Notes under the pieces: generated by a model | Databases searched by the model: none | Seen by the model: the letters and a program-made list of their open reading frames with translations, nothing else | Told to the model about the DNA's origin: nothing | Position numbers and translations under genes: made by a program | Shown here: positions 55,300 through 64,000 of the stretch, in pieces | Layout of the letters: every line of letters starts with the position of its first letter | Position numbering within the stretch: position 1 is the stretch's first letter | Origin: Suillus spraguei | Lineage: Eukaryota > Basidiomycota > Agaricomycetes > Boletales > Suillaceae | Direction: 5' to 3' | Length of the DNA: 64,000 nt | NCBI GenBank assembly: GCA_016800925.1 | Contig: JABCPU010000062.1 | Coordinates: 62,001-126,000, forward strand

Positions 55300-57132
55300 A
55301 TGACCAAGACAGCCACCGTGGAGCAATCTGCTCCCAGCAAGCCACCCAAACTCACTGCAGGGGAAATCACGCCACAAGTCGCCCACGATTGGGAAAACGC
55401 TTGTGAAACGTATTTCCTGCATAAGGAGATCAAGGCGGCTGACCAGGTGAAAATGGTAGCATTTGGAATGTTAGATCCACGCCTACACACGTGGTACTTG
55501 ACTCAACGAACCGTACTCAACGCCGGTACCTTCGCGGCGTACATGAAGGCTTTCCGTAACGCTTGGCTCGAAAGTCACTGGGCCAATAAACTGCGCAAAA
55601 AGGTCCTAGGCTCACGCCAAGGAACCCGCCTGTTCTACGAGTGGGCTCTGGACGTCCAGAACCAAAACGCTCTGCTCTACGGCAACCCTGCTTATCTCTC
55701 TGAATCGCAACTTCGCGACCAACTTGAAGCGCACATCTGCGATGAGCTCACCATCCCTGTATTCAGAGCGAAACTCGCTGATGACCTTTCTCTTAAAGAC
55801 TGGATCGAGGAAGTAAAACACCTCGACGACGAACGTCTCGAGGACCTTGCCTCACACAGAAAGATCGCCGAGGAATTACACAAATCATCAAAGCGTACAA
55901 CGACCTCGTTTAACAAAACAACCACTACCAAAGCTTACAATCCGTCATCCACTCGCCTGGGCTCACTCACGGAAGCCGAACACACCTTGTTGGCAAAACA
56001 CAAAGGCTGCTTCAAGTGCCGGAAGTTCTACGTATCGCACCAGTCCAAAGACTGTACCGAAGGCGCACCCGATGCTTCTTCTTACAAGACGCTGACGGAA
56101 ACGGACGCTCTCGCCGCGAAACCTAAGACAAAGACTGTCGCTGCCGTAGGACCAGTAGGAGCTGTGATGCCGTCTTCTGTTCTTGAAGACGGGTCTGACT
56201 CTGAGGATGACATGTGCGTAGCTCCTTTTGAAACCGCCCACCTTTTGTGGCCCTGTCTCTTGACGGGCCCTTCCTCCAATTCCTTTGAATGTATCGAAGC
56301 GTTGATTGACCACGGGTCACATTTAGTTCTGATTGACAAGAACGTCGTCGAACGACTTGGGCTTCGTAGACGCAAACTACACGCAGACATAGAAGCGAAT
56401 TCCGCATTCATAGACAATTGTTCTTCCCCTTTTTCATTTTCTGAATACGTTCTTCTGTCTCCTTCATCTGTTACGCATGACTGGACTTCTCGCACGATAC
56501 GCGCTATCATTGCGCCAAATCTGGCTGTTCCCCTCCTCCTCGGGGGGCCCTTCTTATCGCATAATTCTCTTGTTATAGATCACGACTCCCGTACATGTAT
56601 TGTCAAAGATTGTGATTACGATCTTCTTAACCCGCCAAAACACGAACCGCCCACCACAGTGTCGATACCAACTGCACGAGAAATTTATCGACTTCGCAAG
56701 ACGGTAGTCAAAGAACTCAAAGGTGTACTCGTCGACCGCATCGATAACACAAACACTGTCACCGAAACCCCAAATGTCGTCGCACTACTGAGAAAACGGA
56801 TCGACGCCCTGGCTTTCATTGAAGCGAATAAGGAACATCTCAACGTCTCGACAAAGAAATGCGACGGAAATATGAAGACAGGTTCCCTGATGATATTCCG
56901 CACATTAACCAGCTCCCAACAGATATCGTACATCGGATCACACTCAAAGATCCTAACAAGGTCATACAGTGCCGAAGATACAACACTCCACGCAGGTATT
57001 GAGAAGCATGGATACCCTGCTGAACCAGCATATAGCAGCGGGACGCCTCCGTCCTTCTTCAAGTTCATTCGTCTCACCAGCGTTTCTTATCCCCAAGAAG
57101 GACCCGACTGCTTTGCCACGTTGGGTGAATGA
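55300..57132 (+). CDS. gag: Gag-protease ORF of element 3
   Basis: 610 codons from the first ATG in this frame (MTKTATVEQSAPSKPPKLTA); the frame is open upstream to about 55024 without an ATG. The capsid-like part (about residues 20-180) has WENACETYFLHKEI, LDPRLHTWYLTQ and FYEWALDVQNQNALLYG. A zinc-knuckle-like motif has unusual CX2CX6HX4C spacing (CFKCRKFYVSHQSKDC, about 56011-56058). A retropepsin-like domain follows: EALIDHGSHLVLIDKNVVER at about 56296-56355, then VPLLLGGPFLSHNSLVIDHD. The active-site triplet is D-H-G. After about 56850 the frame no longer encodes the expected RT start and runs out at 57132, overlapping pol. Confidence 0.8.
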   Translation: MTKTATVEQSAPSKPPKLTAGEITPQVAHDWENACETYFLHKEIKAADQVKMVAFGMLDPRLHTWYLTQRTVLNAGTFAAYMKAFRNAWLESHWANKLRKKVLGSRQGTRLFYEWALDVQNQNALLYGNPAYLSESQLRDQLEAHICDELTIPVFRAKLADDLSLKDWIEEVKHLDDERLEDLASHRKIAEELHKSSKRTTTSFNKTTTTKAYNPSSTRLGSLTEAEHTLLAKHKGCFKCRKFYVSHQSKDCTEGAPDASSYKTLTETDALAAKPKTKTVAAVGPVGAVMPSSVLEDGSDSEDDMCVAPFETAHLLWPCLLTGPSSNSFECIEALIDHGSHLVLIDKNVVERLGLRRRKLHADIEANSAFIDNCSSPFSFSEYVLLSPSSVTHDWTSRTIRAIIAPNLAVPLLLGGPFLSHNSLVIDHDSRTCIVKDCDYDLLNPPKHEPPTTVSIPTAREIYRLRKTVVKELKGVLVDRIDNTNTVTETPNVVALLRKRIDALAFIEANKEHLNVSTKKCDGNMKTGSLMIFRTLTSSQQISYIGSHSKILTRSYSAEDTTLHAGIEKHGYPAEPAYSSGTPPSFFKFIRLTSVSYPQEGPDCFATLGE

Positions 57133-59878
57133 TTATCGCGCGCTCAATGCTAACACAGTTCCAGACAACCATCCATTGCCGCGGATCGACGAAATACTCC
57201 GAGATTGCGCTAAGGGTAAGATATTTGGCAAAATAGACATGACAAACTCCTTTTTTCAGACTCGGATCCACCCCGACGACATCAAATATACTGCGATAGA
57301 TACTCCCAACGGTCTGCATGAATGGACTGTGATGCCACAAGGCGGGAGAAACGCACCAGCAACTCACCAACGTCGAATGTTCATCGCGCTCAGAGGCCTC
57401 ATCGGCAAAATATGTCACGCGTACCTAGACGACATCATAATATGGTCTCAAACGGTGGCGGAACACGCCAAGAACATTAAGCTCGTCCTCGATGCCTTGC
57501 GCAAGGCATCCTTGTTTTGTTCTCCAAAAAAGACTTCTTTGTTTTGTACTGAAATTGATTTCCTCGGACATCGCATTTCAGCTTCAGGTATCGAGGCGGA
57601 TGCCTCAAAGGCAAAACGCATCCTAGATTGGCCTGTGCCCACCTCCACGAGCGACGTACGCTCTTTTCTCGGTCTCGTACGCTATCTCGATCAGTTTCTA
57701 CCAAGTCTGGCCGACCATACCCGAATGCTTACGCCATTAACAACCAAGGCAAGCGAACACGACTGGCCAGGTTGGACTGACGAGCACCAGACAGCTTTTG
57801 ACGCTATAAAGCAGCTTGTCGTAAGCCGCGACTGTCTCACTACGATCGATCATGACAAACTGGGCGACAACAAGATCTTCGTCACTTGCGACGCAAGCGA
57901 CTGGAGGGTAGGTGCCATGCTAAGTGTCGGACCTACACCACAAACAGCTCGCCCAGTGGCTTTCGACTCTATGCAGCTGCGATCAGCTCAACTGAACTAC
58001 CCTGTGCACGAAAAAGAACTGTTGGCTATAGTTCGCGCGCTAAAGAAGTGGCGCATAGAACTCCTCGGTACCCCTTTCACCGTTTATACTGACCACAGAA
58101 CTTTAGAGAACTTTCTCACCCAACGCGAACTCTCTCGACGACAAGCGCGCTGGCAAGAATTTTTTGGCCAATACGACTTTAACATCGAATATATTCCAGG
58201 AGAAGAAAATTGCGTCGCAGATGCACTTTCACGACTGCCACCTGACGACAAAGACACCCCATCCTACGTTAAGGAAACGTTGCACATGCCGAGCAACGTG
58301 CAACAACACATACCGGCAATCGCACTCGTTCTCTCGATTACTCCCGACAAATCTTTGTTCAACGATATCAAGGGAGGTTACACCATCGACCCGTGGTGCA
58401 TTAAGCTTCAAAAGCTGGTAGACTCCCTCCCAGGACTGCGACACCAAGACGGACTACTATACCTCAATGACCGACTCATTATCCCCCGCGTCACTCACCT
58501 CCGTGAAACTATCTTTCGACTCGCTCACGACCAACTGGGCCACTTCGGAATTGATAAGTCCTATGCCGCCATCAGAGAGTCGTATTACTGGCCCAACATG
58601 CGACGCGACCTCGAGGAGAGCTACATACCGTCCTGCCCCGAATGTGCGCGTAATAAAAGCCGCACAACGAAACCAACAGGTCCTCTTCACCCCCTTCCAG
58701 TGCCAGACAACCGAGGCGACTCTGTCGCTATAGATTTCATCGGCCCTCTACCCTCAGAGCGAGGCTTCGACGGGATTATGACTATAACAGATCGACTAGG
58801 CGCCGACATACGACTCGTCCCCTGCAGAATGAATATGAACGCACGCGAGATTGCAAACCTGTTCTTCGACAACTGGTATTGCGAAAATGGTTTGCCTTTA
58901 AGTATCGTCTCAGACAGAGATAAACTATTCACCTCCAAATTCTGGAAGGCATTACATCGTCTCACCGGAATCAAACTAAAAATGTCCACAGCTTATCACC
59001 CACAGACAGACGGCGCTAGCGAGCGCACTAACAAAACAGTTGATCAAGCACTCAGGTACTTCGTTGACCGTCATCAAACAGGTTGGGTAACAGCGCTACC
59101 ACGCGTGCGATTCAACATAATGGCGACAAAGAACGCATCTACTGGCTACACGCCATTCCACCTCCACCTCGGTCGAACACCTCGACTACTACCCCCACTA
59201 ACGCCAGAACACATCAACCAAGTGCGCGACGATTTCCCAAACGACATCGCAAATGCTCTGGAGGCAATCGTCTGCTTGAAGACAGACGTCGCGGACGCAC
59301 ACGACGCACTGCTAGCATCCCGGATAGCACAGGCGAACGCTGCAAACGCACATCGCAGCGCGGATCCGTCGTTCCAAGTGGGCGATCTTGTGTACCTGTC
59401 GACAGCGCACCGAAGAAGAGAATATCTCAATGGTAACAACAAACGCGTGGCGAAGTTCATGCCACGGTTCGACGGGCCCTATGCTATAGTGTCTGCCAAC
59501 CCTGAGTCATCCAATTATACACTTGACTTACCAGATCATACTAATGTTTATCCCACTTTCCACGCGTCCGAACTGAAGCGTCACGTTCCCAATGACGCAG
59601 ACCTCTATCCATCCCGCGAGCTTCAACGACCAGGTCCTGTCGTCACGCAAAGCGGAACGCGAGAGTGGGAAATCGACAGAGTCATAGACAGCAGAACGCG
59701 TGGCCGCGGAAGACAATACCTCGTTCGCTGGACGGGGTACGGACCAGAGGCTGACATATGGGTCCCAGGAAAAGAGTTAGAAGGCACTGACGTACTCACA
59801 CAATATCAACAATCACATCCTCATCATGACAACGATATCTCAACACCATCCTCCAGCCACATCGACGAAATAACTTGA
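56969..59878 (+). CDS. pol: Pol ORF of element 3: RT, RNase H, integrase, chromodomain
   Basis: 969 codons uninterrupted. RT has RWVNDYRALNANTVPDNHPL, FGKIDMTNSFFQTRIHPDD and the catalytic YLDD (57421-57432). RNase H has TCDASDWRVGAML, HEKELLAIVRALKKW, TDHRTLENF and ENCVADALSR. Integrase has the HHCC finger (HDQLGHFGIDKSY, CPECARNK), VAIDFIGPLP, IVSDRDKLF and GASERTNK for D,D,E. The C-terminal chromodomain is WEIDRVIDSRTRGRGRQYLV plus RWTGYGPEADIWVP. The first RT residues are in two other frames upstream, so the ATG at 56969 is probably not the natural start. Reverse transcribes and integrates the element; the chromodomain may direct integration to modified chromatin. Confidence 0.88.
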   Translation: MPKIQHSTQVLRSMDTLLNQHIAAGRLRPSSSSFVSPAFLIPKKDPTALPRWVNDYRALNANTVPDNHPLPRIDEILRDCAKGKIFGKIDMTNSFFQTRIHPDDIKYTAIDTPNGLHEWTVMPQGGRNAPATHQRRMFIALRGLIGKICHAYLDDIIIWSQTVAEHAKNIKLVLDALRKASLFCSPKKTSLFCTEIDFLGHRISASGIEADASKAKRILDWPVPTSTSDVRSFLGLVRYLDQFLPSLADHTRMLTPLTTKASEHDWPGWTDEHQTAFDAIKQLVVSRDCLTTIDHDKLGDNKIFVTCDASDWRVGAMLSVGPTPQTARPVAFDSMQLRSAQLNYPVHEKELLAIVRALKKWRIELLGTPFTVYTDHRTLENFLTQRELSRRQARWQEFFGQYDFNIEYIPGEENCVADALSRLPPDDKDTPSYVKETLHMPSNVQQHIPAIALVLSITPDKSLFNDIKGGYTIDPWCIKLQKLVDSLPGLRHQDGLLYLNDRLIIPRVTHLRETIFRLAHDQLGHFGIDKSYAAIRESYYWPNMRRDLEESYIPSCPECARNKSRTTKPTGPLHPLPVPDNRGDSVAIDFIGPLPSERGFDGIMTITDRLGADIRLVPCRMNMNAREIANLFFDNWYCENGLPLSIVSDRDKLFTSKFWKALHRLTGIKLKMSTAYHPQTDGASERTNKTVDQALRYFVDRHQTGWVTALPRVRFNIMATKNASTGYTPFHLHLGRTPRLLPPLTPEHINQVRDDFPNDIANALEAIVCLKTDVADAHDALLASRIAQANAANAHRSADPSFQVGDLVYLSTAHRRREYLNGNNKRVAKFMPRFDGPYAIVSANPESSNYTLDLPDHTNVYPTFHASELKRHVPNDADLYPSRELQRPGPVVTQSGTREWEIDRVIDSRTRGRGRQYLVRWTGYGPEADIWVPGKELEGTDVLTQYQQSHPHHDNDISTPSSSHIDEIT

Positions 59879-59879
59879 T

Positions 59880-60062
59880 CTGAAGAAGAAAAGCCGCATA
59901 CGCGCCCCTCGAGTGACTGATGAAGACTATCCGTTCCGAAGACGATATACCTTGAGCTGAAGAAGAAAAGCCGCATACGCGCCTCTCGGGTGACTGATGA
60001 AGACACGTCCGTTCCGAAGAAAAGCCGCATTATCTGCGCCCTCGAATGACTGATGAAGACAC
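59880..60062 (+). repeat. Short tandem repeats between pol and 3' LTR of element 3
   Basis: The block GAAGAAAAGCCGCAT...CGCGCC...CTCGAGTGACTGATGAAGAC...TCCGTTCCGAAG occurs three times, with AAGCCGCAT at 59891, 59968 and 60022. The spacing of 77 and 54 bp shows unequal units. Non-coding, directly after the pol stop. Confidence 0.8.
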
Positions 60063-60094
60063 GGAGCGTAGCAATGTTTTGAAGACTGAGAGGG

Positions 60095-60308
60095 TGTAAG
60101 CCGACTGCTTACCACTTGCTTACATTATCACACGTCATGTGACACATCCCCTTATATTCTGCGATTCTTGTACTGTTCCTTTTAGACTCGGGTCTCCTAC
60201 CTACCATCACGTACTCATTAGTACAACGCTCTAAGAATCCACAGTTTCGTCCTGTTACCTTTGTCCGATCTGCTTAGTGTTCCTTGTCATTTCCCGGACA
60301 GGGTTCCA
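60095..60308 (+). repeat. 3' LTR of element 3
   Basis: 214 bp identical to the 5' LTR, preceded by GAAGACTGAGAGGG and followed by CTTTA. Confidence 0.93.
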
Positions 60309-60394
60309 CTTTACACCTGATCCTAGCTTGTTACATGCGCGACCGCACTTTTTAAAGAGAGGAACAAATTGAAACAAATGCCCTCAACTTCATA

Positions 60395-61919
60395 ATGACC
60401 CTCTTACCCTTGACTATCCTATTACTGTTATACATCCCGTTTGTTTACTCCTCACTGCTGAGCCTCAATGGAACCAGTATCACTACACTCGATGACGGTG
60501 CCCCTTCATCCTGCAGTAATACCAGAACCTTTTGGGACATCATCTGGAATTGTGCTGCTACTTTATTCGCATGCACATGGACTGCAGTTCACCCAAACAT
60601 CCCGGGTCTGGACGAGGGGAAATTCATTGTTTTCTCTCGTCGCCTAGGCTTCATGATGGCAGCGTTGGTCTCCCCAGAACTCATGATTATCTGGGCTACA
60701 ATACAGTTTCTAAGCGCTTGTGACACTGCAAAGGCCTTCAACGATGCCTTTGGTGCGCAATTTCACCAGGAATGCAACGACCATTCAGATATAGGAGAGA
60801 CTACAGCTACTTTGCTCGGTGAAATTCCAAAATCAGATAGAAGGAACGGTCCACGTTTGAGCACTCCGCAGGTTGCAGGTTGCGATTTTACAAGTCGGTT
60901 ACATGTTTGGCCCTTTAGTGTGGTAACTAATTTCGTTCAACGAATGTCTCGCAGGATGGACAGTAACACATGGTTTCTTCGCATGGATGGGTGGCTCCAT
61001 GCTCTACGTCAATGGCAAGCCGCGAGCCACTCTTACACCCAAAGAGCTTGAGCACTTTGTTCATGAGGGCTTCGTGGAATGCCCGTCATCGCGGAGGCAG
61101 ACATCAAAGATCGAAGCAAGGGCGACGCATTATCTAAAGGCATCGCCGTTCTTCAGCTGATGTGGTTTGTCGTTCAGCTTGTCGCCCGTTACGTTCAAAA
61201 TCTTCCGATAACACTGCTTGAACTCGACACCCTTGCTGTAGCTGTCCTCACTGGTATTGCCTATGGCTTTTGGTGGAAGAAGCCTAAGGACGCAGGGCGC
61301 CCTCATGCCGTTTATTGGAAAGCAACTGTCCCTCTGCCAAGTGATTTAGCCTACGAGTATGTTGTCAATATTCTTGCTTGAAATTGTTCTGATTCGTCTG
61401 CACTCTAGCAAAATAGATGCAATATTCTCGTCTAAAGACTGGATTGACCTTGTGCTCACTTACACTTACCCCCTTCTCAGTCTTATGGGCCGCTTATTCA
61501 AATCCCCCCGTGCCGTCCATTCACGTCGGGTTCCGTCTGTGGGCGGCTATGACGAGGACAGTGCCTACCACCGTCATTATATCACTTTACTTTTCATTGG
61601 ATGTTTCACTGGGGCAATATTTGGAGGTATACATTGTCTGGGCTGGAATGTTTTGTTTCAGGGGTACACAGATAAGATACTATGGCGTGCAACTTCGCTT
61701 GGAATAGTATTCATGCCGGTATCCATTTTTCTGTATAGCTACGTCTTTTGGGTGAATGATTTGAACAATGTTGCCAATATCATCGCGTTTTTATTTTTAT
61801 TTTTCACATATGCTGTTGCACGTATTATACTAATTGGACTTATGTTGAAGAGCTTACGATCACTTCCTTCTGGCGTATACGATACAGTAGCATGGACCAA
61901 GTTTATCCCACATTTGTAG
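60395..61919 (+). CDS. Multispan membrane protein of an agaricomycete family (one apparent 1-nt frameshift)
   Basis: Three exons, 60395-60878, 60955-61356 and 61409-61919, with GT-AG introns of 76 and 52 bp. Signal-peptide-like start MTLLPLTILLLLYIPFVYSS. Several hydrophobic helices lie around SPELMIIWATIQFLSA, LQLMWFVVQLVARYVQNL, LLFIGCFTGAIFGGIHCLGW, IVFMPVSIFLYSYVFWV and IIAFLFLFFTYAVARIILIG. Conserved-looking motifs are THGFFAWMGGSMLYVNGK, EADIKDRSKGDALSKGIAV and FWWKKPKD. This matches a widespread but uncharacterised basidiomycete membrane-protein type. Between GFVE and MPVIAEAD (61075-61081) one nucleotide is missing, shifting the frame within exon 2. With it the product would be about 465 aa. 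Element 3 lies 87 bp upstream of the ATG. Confidence 0.7.
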
Positions 61920-62079
61920 TTTCCTTTTACTTACGTCGCGATTATGCCTCTTGTAATAAATACTAAAAATTGAGCGAGTCCACCCTGTTGTTTGTATCTA
62001 TTTTGATGAGTCATGTGATACTACTACATCGAATTATCGAATCATCGAATCGATATCTTGGCAAACATCCAACTGATCA

Positions 62080-63668
62080 ATGCATAAAGCTCTGTTCGTC
62101 TGCGAAATCCTCCTGAACATATTCTCGCATGTCGATAAATTATTTTCATCGTCATATCACCCAAAGCCATTGGGTTGGAAATCCCTTGCAGCGCTTGCAA
62201 GGACATGCAAACCCTTTCACGAGCCCGCCATGGATTTACTTTGGGCTGACATGCATGGAATAGTACCACTGCTAGGCTGTGTAACGCGGCTGCATCCAAT
62301 CATATATCATAACTCCAAAATCGTCAGTGCAGACTCGTCATGCTCTTTCATTTGCTGACTCACCAAACATCTCGATTCTCAACGCAGTACCTCTGGTCCT
62401 CTCAAGACATTGAACCTTTATCTGAGCATGAGACCCGTCAATTTCTACGCCACGCTACCCGTGTTCGCTCGTTGCATTTAACAAGCAGCAAACATTTTCA
62501 CCTTTTCGCAAATCTCCCCATCGAGACATGCATTTTTCCCAGTCTGTTTTCATTATCCTTTATCGTCGATCGTCCTCACGCTAAACACTTGCATCTATTC
62601 TTATCCACTACGCTGCGCCGGTGCAACCTATCGGTTATTTATCCGGATTTAAAATATATCGCGACCCGTTTCGCTGCTTTGGAGCACTTGTCCGTCGAGC
62701 CCTTGTCCATCGGGCCCTTCGATGATTGCATAGCAGATGACCTGCCCTTGCTGTCTAACAGCGTCCGCTTGTGCAAGCAGCTTGCAACTCTGTGTTGCCC
62801 ACCTCTTGACTGGGCGGCGTGGAAGCACATTTCCAACCTCCCTACCCTCCTCACGGTGGAGATTAGCGAGCCGCGCGGGGGCTCTCACTGGCCTTTGGGT
62901 CTGGATACCCCCAACTTCCCACCTTTCCGCAACCTCACAGGTCTTTTTTTCTATGTAAATACGGCTGGATACACTATCGCAATCATCCAACACTCAGAAC
63001 TCCCCGTGCTACAAGAATTTGTAATGAAAGTTAGTGTTTTACCTTGGGCAGAGGCCGAGCAACTTTGTCGCGCGCTGTCCCAGTGCAAGGCAGTTCAGAG
63101 CCTCAAACACATTGATATAACCTCCGCTGGTCCAACAGTTGGGGAGCCCTCGAGCGGTTCTTTGACAGTGATCACACAATTCTTTTGTTTTAACCAGCTC
63201 CGAACCCTGCAGCTCGACTTTTCTCATTGCTGTTTTAACCTTGATAACAACCTCCTTTTGGAAGCCATAGAAAGTTGGCCATATATATGTTCGTTGGAAT
63301 TAGTAGACGAGGACACGGTACCCACTGTCACATTCCGCGGACTACTCACAGCGCTTCCTCGATGTCCCTCCTTGCGTAGGTTGGACATGTCAATGGACGC
63401 TGTGAGAATCGATATCGATCCTACAGCCGAGTCATTTCAACACACCACCCTGGAATCATTAAACTTGACCCGATCTCGTGTAGCGGATCCTGAGGCTGTT
63501 GCTCGCATCCTCTTCTCCATGTTCCCTCATATTGATGAAGTCACCGACCCGCGAGCCCCATGGGGTTCATTCGCCATCGCGATGTACTCTCAGACGCAGT
63601 GGGACGAGGTCAATATGCATCTCAATATTTTCAACGGCCGCGAGCCACAAAGCCCCGAGTCTGAGTAG
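62080..63668 (+). CDS. F-box-like domain protein (paralogue 2), LRR-like C-terminus
   Basis: Two exons, 62080-62322 and 62388-63668, with a 65-bp GT-AG intron, give 507 aa. F-box-like N-terminus MHKALFVCEILLNIFSHVD and LAALARTCKPFHEPAMDLLW. The second exon starts YLWSSQDIEPLS, continues with RHATRVRSLHLTSSKHFHLF and then leucine-rich units (FNQLRTLQLDFSHCC, WPYICSLELVDED, CPSLRRLDMSMD). The intron sits at the same place as in 41196-42830, and PPLDWAAWKH is shared, so the two are paralogues in opposite orientation about 20 kb apart. Likely an SCF adaptor. No disruption seen. Confidence 0.8.
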
Positions 63669-64000
63669 GACACGGACTAGTGAATTTTTCTGGAGTTGTA
63701 CAGTCCTGATAATCATCATCATCATCATCATCGCACTTCTCTTTTTCTGGCCTCATATATCTCCTATGCTACTGTGACTCCATAACATTACTACTCTCGG
63801 AAACCCATGTTTTACTTAGCGCAAGCGCTCCACTCGTTTTCTAGCCTGAATCACAATAACGTTGAATGTCGTCGCATACAGGCCGTATAAGGGAAACTGC
63901 TTGCGATATTGATAGTCTAGCTTGAACGCGCTGGATTGAAAGGCAGGGAGTGAATATAGCCATGAATTCCCACAGCGGAGACATTTGTGAATCGTGGCAC
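63669..64000. other. Intergenic, no gene seen
   Basis: 3' flank of the second F-box gene. It contains an (ATC)n microsatellite at about 63712-63733 and no supported ORF or RNA gene up to the window end. Confidence 0.5.
63712..63733 (+). repeat. (ATC)n microsatellite
   Basis: About seven consecutive ATC triplets (TAATCATCATCATC...), shortly after the stop codon of the F-box gene. Confidence 0.9.

Larger units (their letters stand above)
54735..60308 (+). mobile_element. Ty3/gypsy chromodomain retrotransposon, element 3 (very recent insertion)
   Basis: 5574 bp between identical 214-bp LTRs (54735-54948 and 60095-60308; TGTAAGCC to GGGTTCCA), flanked by a perfect CTTTA duplication (54730-54734 and 60309-60313). 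Contains gag-protease, then a pol ORF of 969 codons, then short tandem repeats and a purine-rich GACTGAGAGGG tract before the 3' LTR. It differs from elements 1/2 in LTR size, sequence and lack of ORF3, so it is a separate lineage. LTR identity means it inserted recently in this strain's history. No primer-binding site was recognised after the 5' LTR, where a T-run occurs. Confidence 0.95.

Noticed and set aside
1..64000. CRISPR arrays, bacterial operons or ribosome binding sites
   Set aside because: The window is eukaryotic (spliced genes, LTR elements); the repeats found are tandem units or transposon termini without spacer structure.
1..64000. tRNA or rRNA genes
   Set aside because: None recognised by eye; a covariance-model scan (tRNAscan-SE, Infernal) would be needed to exclude them.

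Overview
The window looks like genomic DNA of a mushroom-forming basidiomycete (Agaricomycetes). The host genes have many short GT-AG introns (about 45-75 bp). The gene content also fits: F-box/LRR-like proteins, a DUF6532-type gene, a WD40 NLR-type tail, and a Plavaka-type DNA transposon together with hAT, PIF/Harbinger, Ty1/copia and chromodomain Ty3/gypsy elements. No rRNA gene, tRNA gene or CRISPR array was recognised by eye.

Layout. 1-2.2 kb: 3'-truncated multi-exon membrane protein gene on the minus strand. 2.4-40.2 kb: a transposon island. It holds a hAT deletion derivative with an 8-bp target duplication (3246-5136), degenerate ORFs, a Plavaka element split by a solo LTR with a 5-bp duplication (9.5-12.9 kb), a Harbinger remnant, copia fragments, a 120-bp tandem array, and four copies of an unnamed LTR family in which one LTR is nested in another. 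It also holds two copies of one chromodomain Ty3/gypsy element in opposite orientation (element 1, 22402-29985, plus; element 2, 31044-38618, minus). Element 2 abuts a truncated DUF6532-type pseudogene. 40.2-53.4 kb: a host block with a short WD40 protein, an F-box gene, a complete importin-13/Kap122-type karyopherin (19 exons, 1041 codons), aconitase (12 exons, one apparent 1-nt frameshift) and a single-pass membrane protein. 53.6-53.9 kb: a MITE-like inverted-repeat unit. 54.7-60.3 kb: a third, very young gypsy element with identical 214-bp LTRs and a CTTTA duplication. 60.4-63.7 kb: a multispan membrane protein gene (one apparent 1-nt frameshift) and a second F-box gene paralogous to the first.

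Most notable observations. (a) The gypsy element 1/2 family has an 11-nt sequence one base past the 5' LTR that is perfectly complementary to an 11-nt stretch just downstream of a TATA-like box inside the LTR. This is the arrangement of self-primed Tf1/sushi-type reverse transcription. (b) The same elements carry an extra sense ORF (ORF3) between the chromodomain and the 3' LTR. It ends in a CCHC zinc knuckle and an acidic tail, and the two copies differ there mainly at synonymous sites. (c) Element 3 has zero LTR divergence but a broken junction into reverse transcriptase, and its protease motif reads D-H-G instead of D-S/T-G. (d) The hAT element encodes a spliceable 321-aa protein with a dimerisation domain and no catalytic core.

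Housekeeping genes and transposons occupy clearly different zones. Exon boundaries were set by eye from splice consensus, reading phase and family conservation. Gene functions come from remembered family features, not from database searches.
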